From Coprococcus sp. (GTDB lineage: Bacteria; Bacillota_A; Clostridia; Lachnospirales; Lachnospiraceae), in assembly GCA_017624085.1 (NCBI GenBank), contig JAGANU010000006.1, positions 19,050 through 83,049 on the forward strand: a DNA stretch of 64,000 nt. Direction: 5' to 3'. This document shows, one piece after another, positions 26,876 through 35,784 of the stretch; within the stretch, counting starts at the first letter, position 1, and each line of letters starts with the position of its first letter. A program made the position numbers and the translations under genes. Under the pieces are notes generated by a model. It was given only the letters and a program-made list of their open reading frames with translations. It did not search any database and was not told the origin of the DNA.

Positions 26876-27667
26876 ATGTGTGAAGTTATTGTTGTTACAT
26901 CAGGCAAAGGCGGAGTAGGAAAAACAACCACATCTGCAAATATAGGTACAGGGCTTGCAATGCTTGGTAATAAGGTTGTTATGATTGATACCGATATAGG
27001 TCTTCGAAATCTTGATGTCGTATTAGGATTGGAAAATCGTATTGTATATAACCTTATAGACGTTATTGAGGGAAGTTGCAGATATAAGCAGGCTCTTATT
27101 AAGGATCGAAATCTTAACAATCTGTATTTGCTTCCATGTGCACAGACAAGAGATAAGACAGCTGTTACACCAGAGCAGATCATAAAGCTGGTAGATGATA
27201 TCAGAGAGGAGTTTGACTACATAATAATAGATTGTCCCGCAGGAATTGAACAGGGCTTTAAGAACGCAATTGCCGCAGCAGACAGGGCAATAATCGTTAC
27301 CACTCCGGAAGTGTCAGCCATACGGGATGCAGACAGAATTATTGGTCTCTTAGATGCATATGGAATAGAAAAACAGCATCTCATTATAAACAGAATACGT
27401 TATGACATGGTAAAAAAAGGAAATATGATGTCAGCCGATGATGTAGTTGATATACTTGCAGTAGATTTGCTTGGTGTTATTGCTGATGATGAAAATATTG
27501 TAATATCAACAAATAAAGGAGAACCGGTCATAAACACAAACACACTGTCAGGACAATCCTACATGTCAATATGCAAAAAGATAATTGATGACTCAGTTGA
27601 TGTGTTTGACTATTATAATGCAAAAAGCCACTTCATCCGCTCAATTTTCAAAAAAAAGAGAGCATAG
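26876..27667 (+). CDS. minD: Septum site-determining protein MinD
   Basis: 263-residue membrane-cycling ATPase of the ParA/Mrp group. Deviant Walker A GKGGVGKTT at residues ~10-18, DTDIGLRNLDVVLG, and a C-terminal basic amphipathic tail (HFIRSIFKKKRA) that binds membrane. ATG 26876 is preferred: the ATG at 26861 lies in the ribosome site ATGGAGGA. minC, minD and minE are consecutive. Confidence 0.96.
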   Translation: MCEVIVVTSGKGGVGKTTTSANIGTGLAMLGNKVVMIDTDIGLRNLDVVLGLENRIVYNLIDVIEGSCRYKQALIKDRNLNNLYLLPCAQTRDKTAVTPEQIIKLVDDIREEFDYIIIDCPAGIEQGFKNAIAAADRAIIVTTPEVSAIRDADRIIGLLDAYGIEKQHLIINRIRYDMVKKGNMMSADDVVDILAVDLLGVIADDENIVISTNKGEPVINTNTLSGQSYMSICKKIIDDSVDVFDYYNAKSHFIRSIFKKKRA

Positions 27668-27684
27668 ACAGATAGGAGATTACC

Positions 27685-28008
27685 ATGAATAGATTATATG
27701 TATATAACACCGGCGCCTATGCAAAAGAAAGACTGCTTGGTATTCTTGCCTCTGACAGAATGAGCTGTAATCCGGATTTTATTGAAGATGTTAAAGAAGC
27801 GATAAAGACTCTTACCGGCAAATATGAAATTCTGTGCGATGGTGATGTAGATATCCAGATAAAAGAAAGGATTCTCATAGCCAAGGTGCCTTTACATAAA
27901 ATAAAGCTAACACAAGATGACAAGGATCATTTATATAAACAAAACAAACGAGGATATGATAATTATGAAGCTGAAAAAGAAGAATCCCCTAAACTTAAAT
28001 CAGTTTAG
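27685..28008 (+). CDS. minE: Cell division topological specificity factor MinE
   Basis: 107-residue activator of MinD ATPase that drives pole-to-pole dynamics. The middle of the protein (KEAIKTLTGKYEILCDGDVDIQIK) and the start (AKERLLGILASDR) match MinE; the anti-MinCD helix lies near the N-terminus. The last 44 bases overlap rodA. RBS TAGGAGATTACC. Confidence 0.9.
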   Translation: MNRLYVYNTGAYAKERLLGILASDRMSCNPDFIEDVKEAIKTLTGKYEILCDGDVDIQIKERILIAKVPLHKIKLTQDDKDHLYKQNKRGYDNYEAEKEESPKLKSV

Positions 28009-29134
28009 TCTTGATAATGAACAAAAAAAATACAGCATACTGGATTATAACTTTAAGCTGATACTTCTCATAATAGCTGCAATGGCTTTGGGCTTTGTAA
28101 TAGTAACCAGCGTTGATGAGACTAAGTTTACAAAGCAGCTTATCGGTATGTGTGGCTGTATCCTTGGCATGATAATTGTCTCGCTTATAGACTACAACTT
28201 TATATGCAGGTATTACATGGTGCTATACTCCATAAATATAGTACTTCTCAGCCTGGTACTGTTTTTAGGCTCAGGCTCCGAAGAGCATGGTGCCAGCAGA
28301 TGGTTTGCCATATCAGATTCCTTTACCATCCAGCCATCTGAGTTCTCAAAAATCATTCTTATCGTATGTACTGCAGTATTTTTAGAGAAGCATGCTGAGG
28401 ATTTAAATAAATTAAGAACACTGGTACGGCTCGCCATTTTCCTTGCCATACCTATAGCACTTATTCTTGCTGAGCCCGACCTTTCAACCACATTATGTCA
28501 CTGTGCAGTTTTGTTTATTATGATTTTTATAGCCGGATTAAGTCTGAAGCTCATTGGAATAGCTGCGCTTATTCTTATTCCCTTTTTAGGAGGCTTTTTA
28601 TGGTATATCCAACAGGAAAATCTTCCTCAATTTCTTCATGACTACCAGAGAAACCGTATTCTCGGTTTCCTATACGGAAGTGAATATGGTTCCTCCCAGG
28701 ATCAGCAGAATAACTCCGTTATGGCCATTGGCTCAGGTCAGCTTACCGGAAAGGGTATAAACAGCTCCGACGTCGCTACGGTAAAGGATACAAAGCTTAT
28801 ATCTGAGCAGGAAACTGATTTCATTTTTTCGGCAGTTGGAGAGGAATTAGGCTTCATCGGAAGTGTTATTATTATTGCAATTTTACTACTCATAGTGTTA
28901 CAATGTATTAGAGTTGCTAGAAAATCTAGTGACAAAAAGGGTATGTATATTGCTGTAGGGATGGCATCCCTTATTTGTATTCAGACTTTTATCAATATTG
29001 GGGTTGCAACAGCACTTCTGCCGAACACCGGACTGCCTTTACCATTTATAAGCTATGGACTTAGCTCTCTGGTAAGTATATGTGGTGGTATGGGGATTGT
29101 TCTGAATATTAACCTGCAAAAGAAAAAATTCTAG
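27965..29134 (+). CDS. rodA: Peptidoglycan glycosyltransferase RodA (SEDS family)
   Basis: 389-residue polytopic SEDS polymerase for lateral wall synthesis, partner of the PBP2 encoded at 23271. About ten transmembrane segments; motifs FTIQPSEFSKI, AEPDLSTTL, GLINSS-like GKGINSSDVATVKD, EQETDFIFSAVGEELGF and the C-terminal LPNTGLPLPFISYGLSSL. The start at 27965 was chosen because GAGGAT lies ~9 bases upstream; the open frame extends back to 27917 inside minE. FtsW/SpoVE are relatives, but the mre/PBP2 context supports RodA. Confidence 0.92.
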   Translation: MKLKKKNPLNLNQFSLDNEQKKYSILDYNFKLILLIIAAMALGFVIVTSVDETKFTKQLIGMCGCILGMIIVSLIDYNFICRYYMVLYSINIVLLSLVLFLGSGSEEHGASRWFAISDSFTIQPSEFSKIILIVCTAVFLEKHAEDLNKLRTLVRLAIFLAIPIALILAEPDLSTTLCHCAVLFIMIFIAGLSLKLIGIAALILIPFLGGFLWYIQQENLPQFLHDYQRNRILGFLYGSEYGSSQDQQNNSVMAIGSGQLTGKGINSSDVATVKDTKLISEQETDFIFSAVGEELGFIGSVIIIAILLLIVLQCIRVARKSSDKKGMYIAVGMASLICIQTFINIGVATALLPNTGLPLPFISYGLSSLVSICGGMGIVLNINLQKKKF

Positions 29135-29143
29135 GAGGATTTT

Positions 29144-29539
29144 ATGAATATAGGACTTATCGCACATGACGCAAAGAAAAAACTCATGCAGAATTTCTGC
29201 ATAGCATATAAAGGGATACTCAGCAAGCACTCCCTTTATGCTACAGGAACTACAGGAAGACTTATCGAAGAGGTAACGAATCTTACAGTTCACAAATATA
29301 TCGCGGGACATTTGGGAGGAGAGCAGCAGCTCGGGTCCCAGATAGAAAATAATGACATAGATATGGTTATTTTCCTCAGAGATCCTCTTCATCCAAAGAA
29401 GCACGAGCCTGATATTAACAATATTTTTACACTGTGCGATACTCATAATATTCCCCTTGCTACCAATCTTGCCACTGCTGAGCTTTTAATTCTGGCCCTG
29501 GACAGAGGCGATCTTGATTGGAGAGAATTCTACAAATAA
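29144..29539 (+). CDS. mgsA: Methylglyoxal synthase
   Basis: 131-residue enzyme that turns dihydroxyacetone phosphate into methylglyoxal, a bypass releasing phosphate. Phosphate-binding ATGTTGRLIEE, GGEQQLGSQI and the FLRDPLHPKKHEPD segment with catalytic Asp and His are all present, and the length is normal. It lies 9 bases after rodA with AGGAGGATTTT as RBS, a frequent clostridial association whose logic is unclear. Confidence 0.96.
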   Translation: MNIGLIAHDAKKKLMQNFCIAYKGILSKHSLYATGTTGRLIEEVTNLTVHKYIAGHLGGEQQLGSQIENNDIDMVIFLRDPLHPKKHEPDINNIFTLCDTHNIPLATNLATAELLILALDRGDLDWREFYK

Positions 29540-29574
29540 CAATATATGTTCTCTCGGACATATGGAGGTTTGAA

Positions 29575-30564
29575 ATGTTGAGAAACAGTAATAAACACTT
29601 ATACAGACTTATTGCAGCAATACTTATCATTCCTGTATTGCTGCTTTCCGGTTGTAGCAGCAATTCCTACAAGGCAGGCCAAAAGCTGGATATTGGAATA
29701 CTTCCTGAGCTTCCTCTTTATACAAGCTGCAGTATGGCTGAAAACTACGCAGTTATTCCTCCGGATACGCAGATAAATGCAACTGATTTCGTTGATACAT
29801 ATAGTGCCATGCTTGTAAATGACACAAAGAAGACCACTGTGGTAGCTCACAATGTACACAAAAGAATATACCCGGCAAGCATGACAAAGATTATGACCGG
29901 AATCATTGTCATGGAATACATTGAAAAGGGTGTTATCTCCCTTGACGATATTATAACCTTAAACAGAAAGGTTACATTTGACGATTGGGATGCTATGGCG
30001 AGTGATTTAGTAGGAGGCTGTAAGGCAACAGTAAAGAACCTGCTTTACGGGCTCATGCTTACCTCATACAATGACTGCGGTGTCATACTTGCAGAGGTAA
30101 TCGCAGGAAGCGAATCAGAGTTTTGTGATATAATGAATAAAAAAGCAAAGGAGATTGGCGCAACAAACACCAACTTTGAAAACTGTCATGGTCTCCATTC
30201 CGATAATCATTATACGACCGCATACGATTTATACCTGATTATTAAAGAGTTTTCAAAGCATGACCTTGCTTACATAATCGATTCACTTAATACATATGAC
30301 TTTGAGTATACTGATGCTGAGGGCAATTTGCAGGTAGTTGAAATAGAGCCAACAAATAAATTCCTTACAGGAGATGTAATACTTCCAACCGGCTACAGTG
30401 TAGGCTCATGGAAAACCGGTACTACAGAGGAGGCTCTCAACTGTCTCATTATGGAGCTTAAAAACGACACAACCGGCGACGATTTTGTAGTCCTTGTTGC
30501 CGGCGCAGACGGAATGGAGCTTTTATACAGTGCAATGACTAAGCTTATAAATATGGCAAAATAA
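29575..30564 (+). CDS. D-alanyl-D-alanine carboxypeptidase lipoprotein (peptidase S11)
   Basis: 329-residue penicillin-binding enzyme trimming pentapeptides in peptidoglycan. It has a lipobox (LLLSGC) near residue 28 rather than the C-terminal amphipathic anchor of DacA. Active-site motifs: S-x-x-K in ASMTKIMTG, SYNDCG (SxN position) and KTGTTEEA. ATG 29575 was chosen for its ribosome site ATGGAGG; the longer frame from 29518 overlaps mgsA. A terminator follows. Confidence 0.92.
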   Translation: MLRNSNKHLYRLIAAILIIPVLLLSGCSSNSYKAGQKLDIGILPELPLYTSCSMAENYAVIPPDTQINATDFVDTYSAMLVNDTKKTTVVAHNVHKRIYPASMTKIMTGIIVMEYIEKGVISLDDIITLNRKVTFDDWDAMASDLVGGCKATVKNLLYGLMLTSYNDCGVILAEVIAGSESEFCDIMNKKAKEIGATNTNFENCHGLHSDNHYTTAYDLYLIIKEFSKHDLAYIIDSLNTYDFEYTDAEGNLQVVEIEPTNKFLTGDVILPTGYSVGSWKTGTTEEALNCLIMELKNDTTGDDFVVLVAGADGMELLYSAMTKLINMAK

Positions 30565-30576
30565 ACACATGAATCT

Positions 30577-30608
30577 GGTTGGCATATGAATTCTTTGCCA
30601 GCCTTTTT
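30577..30608 (+). terminator. Rho-independent terminator
   Basis: GGTTGGCA (30577-30584) pairs with TGCCAGCC (30596-30603, one G-T), followed by five T. It ends the mreC-to-carboxypeptidase transcript just before the HlyD-like gene. Confidence 0.8.
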
Positions 30609-30631
30609 CACTGAAAAAAGCAATAGGAGAT

Positions 30632-32044
30632 ATGGCAAGCATGTCTATATTCAGAAAAAATACAGATAATAAGGAGCAGAAAGAAAAAAAGCGTATCAAC
30701 ATAGGCTTTGGTACAATGCTTTTTTCCATTGTGTTTCTTTATATATTATTTAGAGTGATCATCTATGTAAATGACACCGATCCGGTTGTCTTTACAGTGG
30801 AACAAAGCACATATAATACTGATTTTACCGCTACCGGAATAGCAATAAGAGATGAAAAAATCATAAGCTCATCAACCACCGGCAATGCATGCTATTACAT
30901 AAGGGATGGTGAGAAGGTTTCTAAGGGTGCCAACATATTTGCAATAGATGCTTCCGGTTCCATGCAAAGCGTTATGGATGATTTGAAGGAAAGTGGTTCA
31001 GAGCTTTTATCCTCAACGGACTATAAAGACCTTACAAATCAGATGAAAATGTTTACAACAAGCTTTTCTGAATCTGTTTTTGGAGATGTATATAACTTTA
31101 AAACCAGCCTGGACAACAAGCTGATGGAATTGTATGAAGATATGGCTATGAACAAGCTGGGACAGACAGGAAGCAGTGGCGGATCCTATCTTGCCGAGAA
31201 GGCCCCTTATAGTGGAATTGTGTCCTACTATGAGGATGGCTATGAAAACATAAACGTAGGTAATATTTCTTCTGCTCTTTTTGATAGAACTACATACTCC
31301 AAAAGAACACTAAAGTCAGAGAGCCAGATAGCTGCCGGTTCACCTGTGTGTAAGCTTATAAATGATGAGGAGTGGAAGATTGCTATTTTGCTAAGTGAAG
31401 AGGAATACAGCAAGGTAACAGACGATGAATACGCCACCTTCACAATAAACAATTCAAATGTAAAAATATCTACAGTCTACGAAAAGATAGAAAAGGCAGA
31501 TCAGCATTTTATTGTTGTAACCTTCAACAAGTACATGGCAGAGTATGTAGGCCAAAGGTTTTTAGATATCAATTTTTCGTTTGAAGAATCAAACGGTCTT
31601 AAGATTCCAGCATCCTCAATTGTTAAAAAGGATGCATACATGATACCAAAGCGGTTTTTATCCGGTGGAAGTGGTGATAATGAATTGCACTTTAATCAGG
31701 AAACAAAAAATGAGAAGGGTGAATCCCATGTTGAACAGATTGAACCGAAGGTATACTTTACAGACAAGAAATTCTGCTATGTTGATTCTGATGACATTCC
31801 GACAAATGCTGTGCTAAGAAGAAATAATTCCGACGAGACATTTTCTATCGCTACTGCAGCAAAATATACTATGGACGGTGTTCTGTGCGTATCAAGAGGA
31901 ACTGCACAGTTTAAAAGAATTGAGATCATGGTATCAGGCAATGATTATTATATTGTAAAGCCCGGTATCAGCTATGGTATTTCAAGATACGACAGAATTC
32001 TGCTAGATGGAAGCTCTATGAAAGAGGGCGACATACTCTACTAA
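30632..32044 (+). CDS. HlyD-like membrane-anchored protein
   Basis: 470-residue protein with a basic N-terminus, one transmembrane helix (FGTMLFSIVFLYILFRVIIYV) and a large outside part. The stretch ACYYIRDGEKVSKGANIFAID and the later APYSGIVSYYEDGYE / GSPVCKLIND halves look like a split lipoyl/barrel-sandwich fold as in HlyD-type adaptors, with a helical insert between. No transporter partner is adjacent. Clostridia often keep such a gene just before ylmE-sepF-divIVA, so a role at the division site is possible, though unproven. RBS ATAGGAGAT. Confidence 0.65.
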   Translation: MASMSIFRKNTDNKEQKEKKRINIGFGTMLFSIVFLYILFRVIIYVNDTDPVVFTVEQSTYNTDFTATGIAIRDEKIISSSTTGNACYYIRDGEKVSKGANIFAIDASGSMQSVMDDLKESGSELLSSTDYKDLTNQMKMFTTSFSESVFGDVYNFKTSLDNKLMELYEDMAMNKLGQTGSSGGSYLAEKAPYSGIVSYYEDGYENINVGNISSALFDRTTYSKRTLKSESQIAAGSPVCKLINDEEWKIAILLSEEEYSKVTDDEYATFTINNSNVKISTVYEKIEKADQHFIVVTFNKYMAEYVGQRFLDINFSFEESNGLKIPASSIVKKDAYMIPKRFLSGGSGDNELHFNQETKNEKGESHVEQIEPKVYFTDKKFCYVDSDDIPTNAVLRRNNSDETFSIATAAKYTMDGVLCVSRGTAQFKRIEIMVSGNDYYIVKPGISYGISRYDRILLDGSSMKEGDILY

Positions 32045-32068
32045 ACGAATAAAACGGGAGATGATTAT

Positions 32069-32764
32069 ATGCTTAAAACCAATTACGAGGAAGTTTATAA
32101 CAATATTTTAAGGGCATGTGAAAAATCTGGAAGAAATCCTGATGATGTAACTCTTATTGCTGTAAGCAAGACAAAACCACTTGAGGATATCGAAGAGCTG
32201 CTCACTGACACAAATGCTATGGATTTTGGAGAAAACAAGGTTCAGGAGCTGGTAGATAAGTACGAAAGAATATCAAAGCCTGTAAACTGGCACATGATAG
32301 GTCATCTGCAGACAAACAAAGTAAAATATATCGTTGACAAGGTCTGTCTTATCCACTCTGTTGACTCCTTCAATCTTGCAAAAACAATAGAAAAAGAAGC
32401 AAAAAAGCACGGCGTTACAGTAAATATTCTCATAGAGGTAAATGTTGCTGAGGAAGAATCTAAGTTTGGCCTTAAGGTGGAAGAGGTTTTACCACTTCTT
32501 ATGGAGATCAAAGATTTTGAACACATAAAGGTAAGAGGACTTATGACCATTGCACCATTTGTAGATAATCCCGAGGAGAACAGAGTCCATTTCCGCAAAT
32601 TAAGGGATTTATCACTTGACATACAATCTAAAAGCATTGATAATATTGACATGAGTGTCTTGTCTATGGGAATGACAAATGACTATGAGGTTGCCGTTGA
32701 AGAAGGAGCAACATTAGTGAGAGTTGGCACAGGTATATTTGGTGCCAGAGATTATAATATATAG
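32069..32764 (+). CDS. YggS/YlmE family PLP homeostasis protein
   Basis: 231-residue PLP-binding protein that buffers pyridoxal phosphate and affects amino-acid pools; not an enzyme in the usual sense. The signature ALI/VAVSKTKP carries the PLP lysine (LIAVSKTKPLEDIEELL), followed by FGENKVQELVDKY, WHMIGHLQTNKVKYIV and the C-terminal SMGMTNDYEVAVEEGATLVRVG. Located directly before sepF, as ylmE is in Bacillus. Confidence 0.95.
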   Translation: MLKTNYEEVYNNILRACEKSGRNPDDVTLIAVSKTKPLEDIEELLTDTNAMDFGENKVQELVDKYERISKPVNWHMIGHLQTNKVKYIVDKVCLIHSVDSFNLAKTIEKEAKKHGVTVNILIEVNVAEEESKFGLKVEEVLPLLMEIKDFEHIKVRGLMTIAPFVDNPEENRVHFRKLRDLSLDIQSKSIDNIDMSVLSMGMTNDYEVAVEEGATLVRVGTGIFGARDYNI

Positions 32765-32783
32765 GGATTAAAGGAGAACTGTC

Positions 32784-33398
32784 ATGGCGAAGAAAAGTTT
32801 TCTTGATTACTTTAAAATAGGCGATTCAAACGATGAAGACTTTGAGGACGATTTGTTTGATGAAGATGAAAATGAATATTACGATGATGATACAGAGGAT
32901 GATGCTGCTGATTATGATGACGACTACGATACTAAGGATCAGAAGAGCAGAGCGATCCCTCTTAAGCCTTTCAAAAGCAGAGGCACTTCATCGGATGCTT
33001 CTGACACAGGCAGACGAACAGGCAGACAGTCTAATCAGGGCAATGCTTCAAACAGTAAGCTTGTATCAATAAATTCAAGATCAGGAAGAGCAGCAGACGA
33101 GAATGAAGTGTTTGTTATTAAGCCTGATGAATTTGATGATGCACAGATGATTATCGATCATTTAAACAGAGGTCAGATCATTGTAATAAATATGGAGGAA
33201 CTTGATCTTCCTACAGCCCAGAGAATTGCTGATTTTATCGGTGGTGCCAGCTACGCAATCGATGGCCTTTTCCAGGCTATCTCAGGAAATATTTTCCTTG
33301 CTACACCAAGCGGAACATATGTGTCAGGTGATCTCAGGGAGGAGCTTGCAGAAAGCTCATTACAGAGGGGTACAATAAACAGTAAAGCCAATTACTAA
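32784..33398 (+). CDS. sepF: Cell division protein SepF
   Basis: 204-residue FtsZ-ring membrane anchor. A short N-terminal amphipathic helix (KKSFLDYFKIG) is followed by a very acidic, Asp/Tyr-rich stretch (residues ~13-50), a polar linker, and the SepF core (VFVIKPDEFDDAQMIIDHLNRGQIIVINMEEL; AQRIADFIGGASYAIDG). The acidic spacer is longer than in Bacillus. RBS AAAGGAGAAC. In cluster with yggS and divIVA. Confidence 0.95.
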   Translation: MAKKSFLDYFKIGDSNDEDFEDDLFDEDENEYYDDDTEDDAADYDDDYDTKDQKSRAIPLKPFKSRGTSSDASDTGRRTGRQSNQGNASNSKLVSINSRSGRAADENEVFVIKPDEFDDAQMIIDHLNRGQIIVINMEELDLPTAQRIADFIGGASYAIDGLFQAISGNIFLATPSGTYVSGDLREELAESSLQRGTINSKANY

Positions 33399-33424
33399 TA
33401 TGTATATTATTCGGGGGATTACAT

Positions 33425-34141
33425 ATGCTTACACCAGTTGATTTACAATCAAAGAAATTTGCCCTTGGAATGGGCTATGCAAAGAAGGATGTGGATGCTT
33501 TTTTTGACATGGTTGTACTTAGCTACACAGAGCTGTACAAGTCAAATGCAGATCTTACAAGCCAGGTAAAGACTCTTACTGACAGTCTTGTTCATTATAG
33601 AACAACCGAATCAAAGCTTCAGAAGTCTCTTATGCTTGCAGAAAAGAATGCGGAGGAATCAGCAAAAAATGCAAATGATAAAGCACGTCTTATTGAGAAC
33701 GATGCAAAGATCAAAGCAAACAGCATTGTACACGAAGCAAGAGAAGAGCTGGAACGAATAGAAGACTCTATCGAAGCCTTAAAGCAGCAGTATAAGGATT
33801 ATGTGTGTGCTTTCAAGGCACTTATGGATGGACATATGAATTATCTAAGCACAAGTGCAATAAACAATGAGTTTGGCCTTGATTTCTCTGATATAATTTG
33901 CGAACCTGTTTCTCAGTCTTCATATTCACCTTCCTCTGCACAGTCTGCAAGAGCTGCTTTTTCAGGATCCTTTGACGGTGATCCACAGGGAAGAGAAGAG
34001 TCAACCTTAGGTTCCGGTGGTGGTTCATCCATGGCCGATTCACCTCTTGGCGGGGCAGGAAGCTCAAGCCTTACAAGCGACTCATCTGTGTACACTAAAA
34101 ATCTGGGTGGCAAGTCATTTGTCAATCCATTTGGTAACTAA
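33425..34141 (+). CDS. divIVA: DivIVA domain-containing protein
   Basis: 238-residue curvature-sensing scaffold. The N-terminal DivIVA signature LTPVDLQSKKFALGMGYAKKDVDAFFDMV is followed by a coiled coil (about residues 30-125) and a low-complexity Ser/Gly-rich C-terminus (GSGGGSSMADSPLGGAGSSS) unlike Bacillus DivIVA. It may recruit proteins to poles or septa. It follows sepF after 26 bases and precedes aroB. Whether it acts in Min placement, given MinE nearby, cannot be told. Confidence 0.9.
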   Translation: MLTPVDLQSKKFALGMGYAKKDVDAFFDMVVLSYTELYKSNADLTSQVKTLTDSLVHYRTTESKLQKSLMLAEKNAEESAKNANDKARLIENDAKIKANSIVHEAREELERIEDSIEALKQQYKDYVCAFKALMDGHMNYLSTSAINNEFGLDFSDIICEPVSQSSYSPSSAQSARAAFSGSFDGDPQGREESTLGSGGGSSMADSPLGGAGSSSLTSDSSVYTKNLGGKSFVNPFGN

Positions 34142-34169
34142 ACAAATATTTTACCGGGAGAATGTTGAT

Positions 34170-35267
34170 ATGAATAATAATCTCACAGTTCACATGAATG
34201 GTGAGCCAATATATGACATTTTCTTTGCAAATGATTTTAATTCCCTGCCTGATTTATTGATGAGGCAGGGAATTGCTGATAGAAGGGTATGTATTGTAAC
34301 GGAAACGAACGTTGCACCTCTTTACCTTGAGACGGTTTCATCCCTACTGTCCGGAAAATGCAAAGAACTAATTAATGTGGTATTTACTGCCGGAGAGGAA
34401 AACAAGAACCTCGATACGGTTAAAATGATATACGAGAAGCTTATTCTGGCTAAGTTTGACAGAAAAGATATTCTGATTGCCTTGGGCGGAGGAGTTACCG
34501 GTGATATTACCGGATTTACAGCTGCGACCTATCTAAGAGGCATTGATTTTATTCAGATACCCACAAGCCTGCTTTCACAGGTAGACAGCAGCATAGGCGG
34601 CAAAACCGGCGTAGACTTTGATGCTTATAAGAATATGGTCGGTGCTTTTCATATGCCAAAGCTTGTATATATTAATGTGTCTACTCTAAAAACCCTTCCT
34701 GAGGAACAGTTTGTGTCCGGAATGGGAGAAATAATAAAGCACGGGTTGATAAAGGATAACGCTTACTTTAACTGGTTAATTAAAAACAAAGATGGCATAT
34801 TAAGCAAGGATCCTGATCTTCTTATGGAGATGATAAGGACCAGCTGTAATATAAAAAGACTTGTCGTTGAAAATGATCCAACTGAAAAGGGTGAAAGAGC
34901 ACTTCTTAATTTTGGACACACACTCGGGCATGCTATAGAAAGATACCTTAAGCTAAAGCTAAGCCACGGGGCATGTGTTGGTCTTGGCTGCATTCTGGCA
35001 GCACAGATATCGTACAATAAAGGTGACCTCTCAACGGATGAATTACAGCTTATCAGAAAAGCGTTTAAGGAATATAACTTTCCTTCAGCTTCTGAATATC
35101 CGGTGGATGTAGATTCTGTTATATCATATACAAAGAATGATAAAAAGATGGTAGGAGATAAGATTAAATTTATCTTACTTCACAGCATAGGAAATGCATA
35201 CATTAACACGGATGTTACATCAAAAGATATGAAGGATGCATTTGCAAGCTTTTCTGAAGGAGTGTAA
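34170..35267 (+). CDS. aroB: 3-dehydroquinate synthase
   Basis: 365-residue NAD- and metal-dependent enzyme closing the second step of the shikimate pathway. Motifs: ALGGGVTGDITGFTAATYLRG split around the NAD site, PTSLLSQVDSSIGGKTGVD, GEIIKHGLIKD and the metal-binding HTLGHAIE. ATG 34170 was chosen since CGGGAG lies upstream; the open frame extends back into divIVA but lacks family similarity there. No other aro genes are in the window. Confidence 0.95.
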   Translation: MNNNLTVHMNGEPIYDIFFANDFNSLPDLLMRQGIADRRVCIVTETNVAPLYLETVSSLLSGKCKELINVVFTAGEENKNLDTVKMIYEKLILAKFDRKDILIALGGGVTGDITGFTAATYLRGIDFIQIPTSLLSQVDSSIGGKTGVDFDAYKNMVGAFHMPKLVYINVSTLKTLPEEQFVSGMGEIIKHGLIKDNAYFNWLIKNKDGILSKDPDLLMEMIRTSCNIKRLVVENDPTEKGERALLNFGHTLGHAIERYLKLKLSHGACVGLGCILAAQISYNKGDLSTDELQLIRKAFKEYNFPSASEYPVDVDSVISYTKNDKKMVGDKIKFILLHSIGNAYINTDVTSKDMKDAFASFSEGV

Positions 35268-35271
35268 ACCC

Positions 35272-35775
35272 ATGAAAAAAAGAATGATTTTGGCCGCAAT
35301 AAGCATAGTAATACTTACAATGCTTGACCAGCTGGTAAAATATCTTATCGATACAACCTACAAGGTTGGAGAGGGATTTCATATAATTGAAGGTGTATTC
35401 AGAATTACATATGTACAAAATAAAGGTGCGGCCTGGGGCAGTTTTTCGGGCAAGCTTGTATTTTTGCTTGCAATTACATCATTGATTCTCATATTTGCAA
35501 TATATATATATATCAGGCTTGCAATGAAAAAAGGGACTAAGTATTCACCGCTTAGAATATCCTTTGTATTTCTTATTGCCGGTGCTATAGGTAACATGAT
35601 AGACAGAATTGCAAGAGGCTATGTTGTTGACATGTTTGATTTCTGTCTAATCAATTTTCCTGTTTTTAATGTTGCAGATATATATGTAACCTGCAGCTTT
35701 GCAGTAATTGTTATCCTGATTCTTTTCAAGTACAAGGATGAGGATATCTCTGATATAATAAAGGGCAACGATTAA
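35272..35775 (+). CDS. lspA: Lipoprotein signal peptidase (signal peptidase II)
   Basis: 167-residue membrane aspartyl protease that removes the signal peptide of prolipoproteins, such as the DUF3048 protein and the carboxypeptidase here. Four hydrophobic segments; catalytic aspartates in GNMIDRIARGYVVDMFDF and FNVADIYV. ATG 35272 has AAGGAG at 35257-35262; it lies 4 bases after the aroB stop. Followed by an RluD-like gene, the usual lspA-rluD pairing. Confidence 0.95.
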   Translation: MKKRMILAAISIVILTMLDQLVKYLIDTTYKVGEGFHIIEGVFRITYVQNKGAAWGSFSGKLVFLLAITSLILIFAIYIYIRLAMKKGTKYSPLRISFVFLIAGAIGNMIDRIARGYVVDMFDFCLINFPVFNVADIYVTCSFAVIVILILFKYKDEDISDIIKGND

Positions 35776-35784
35776 AGGAGCTTT

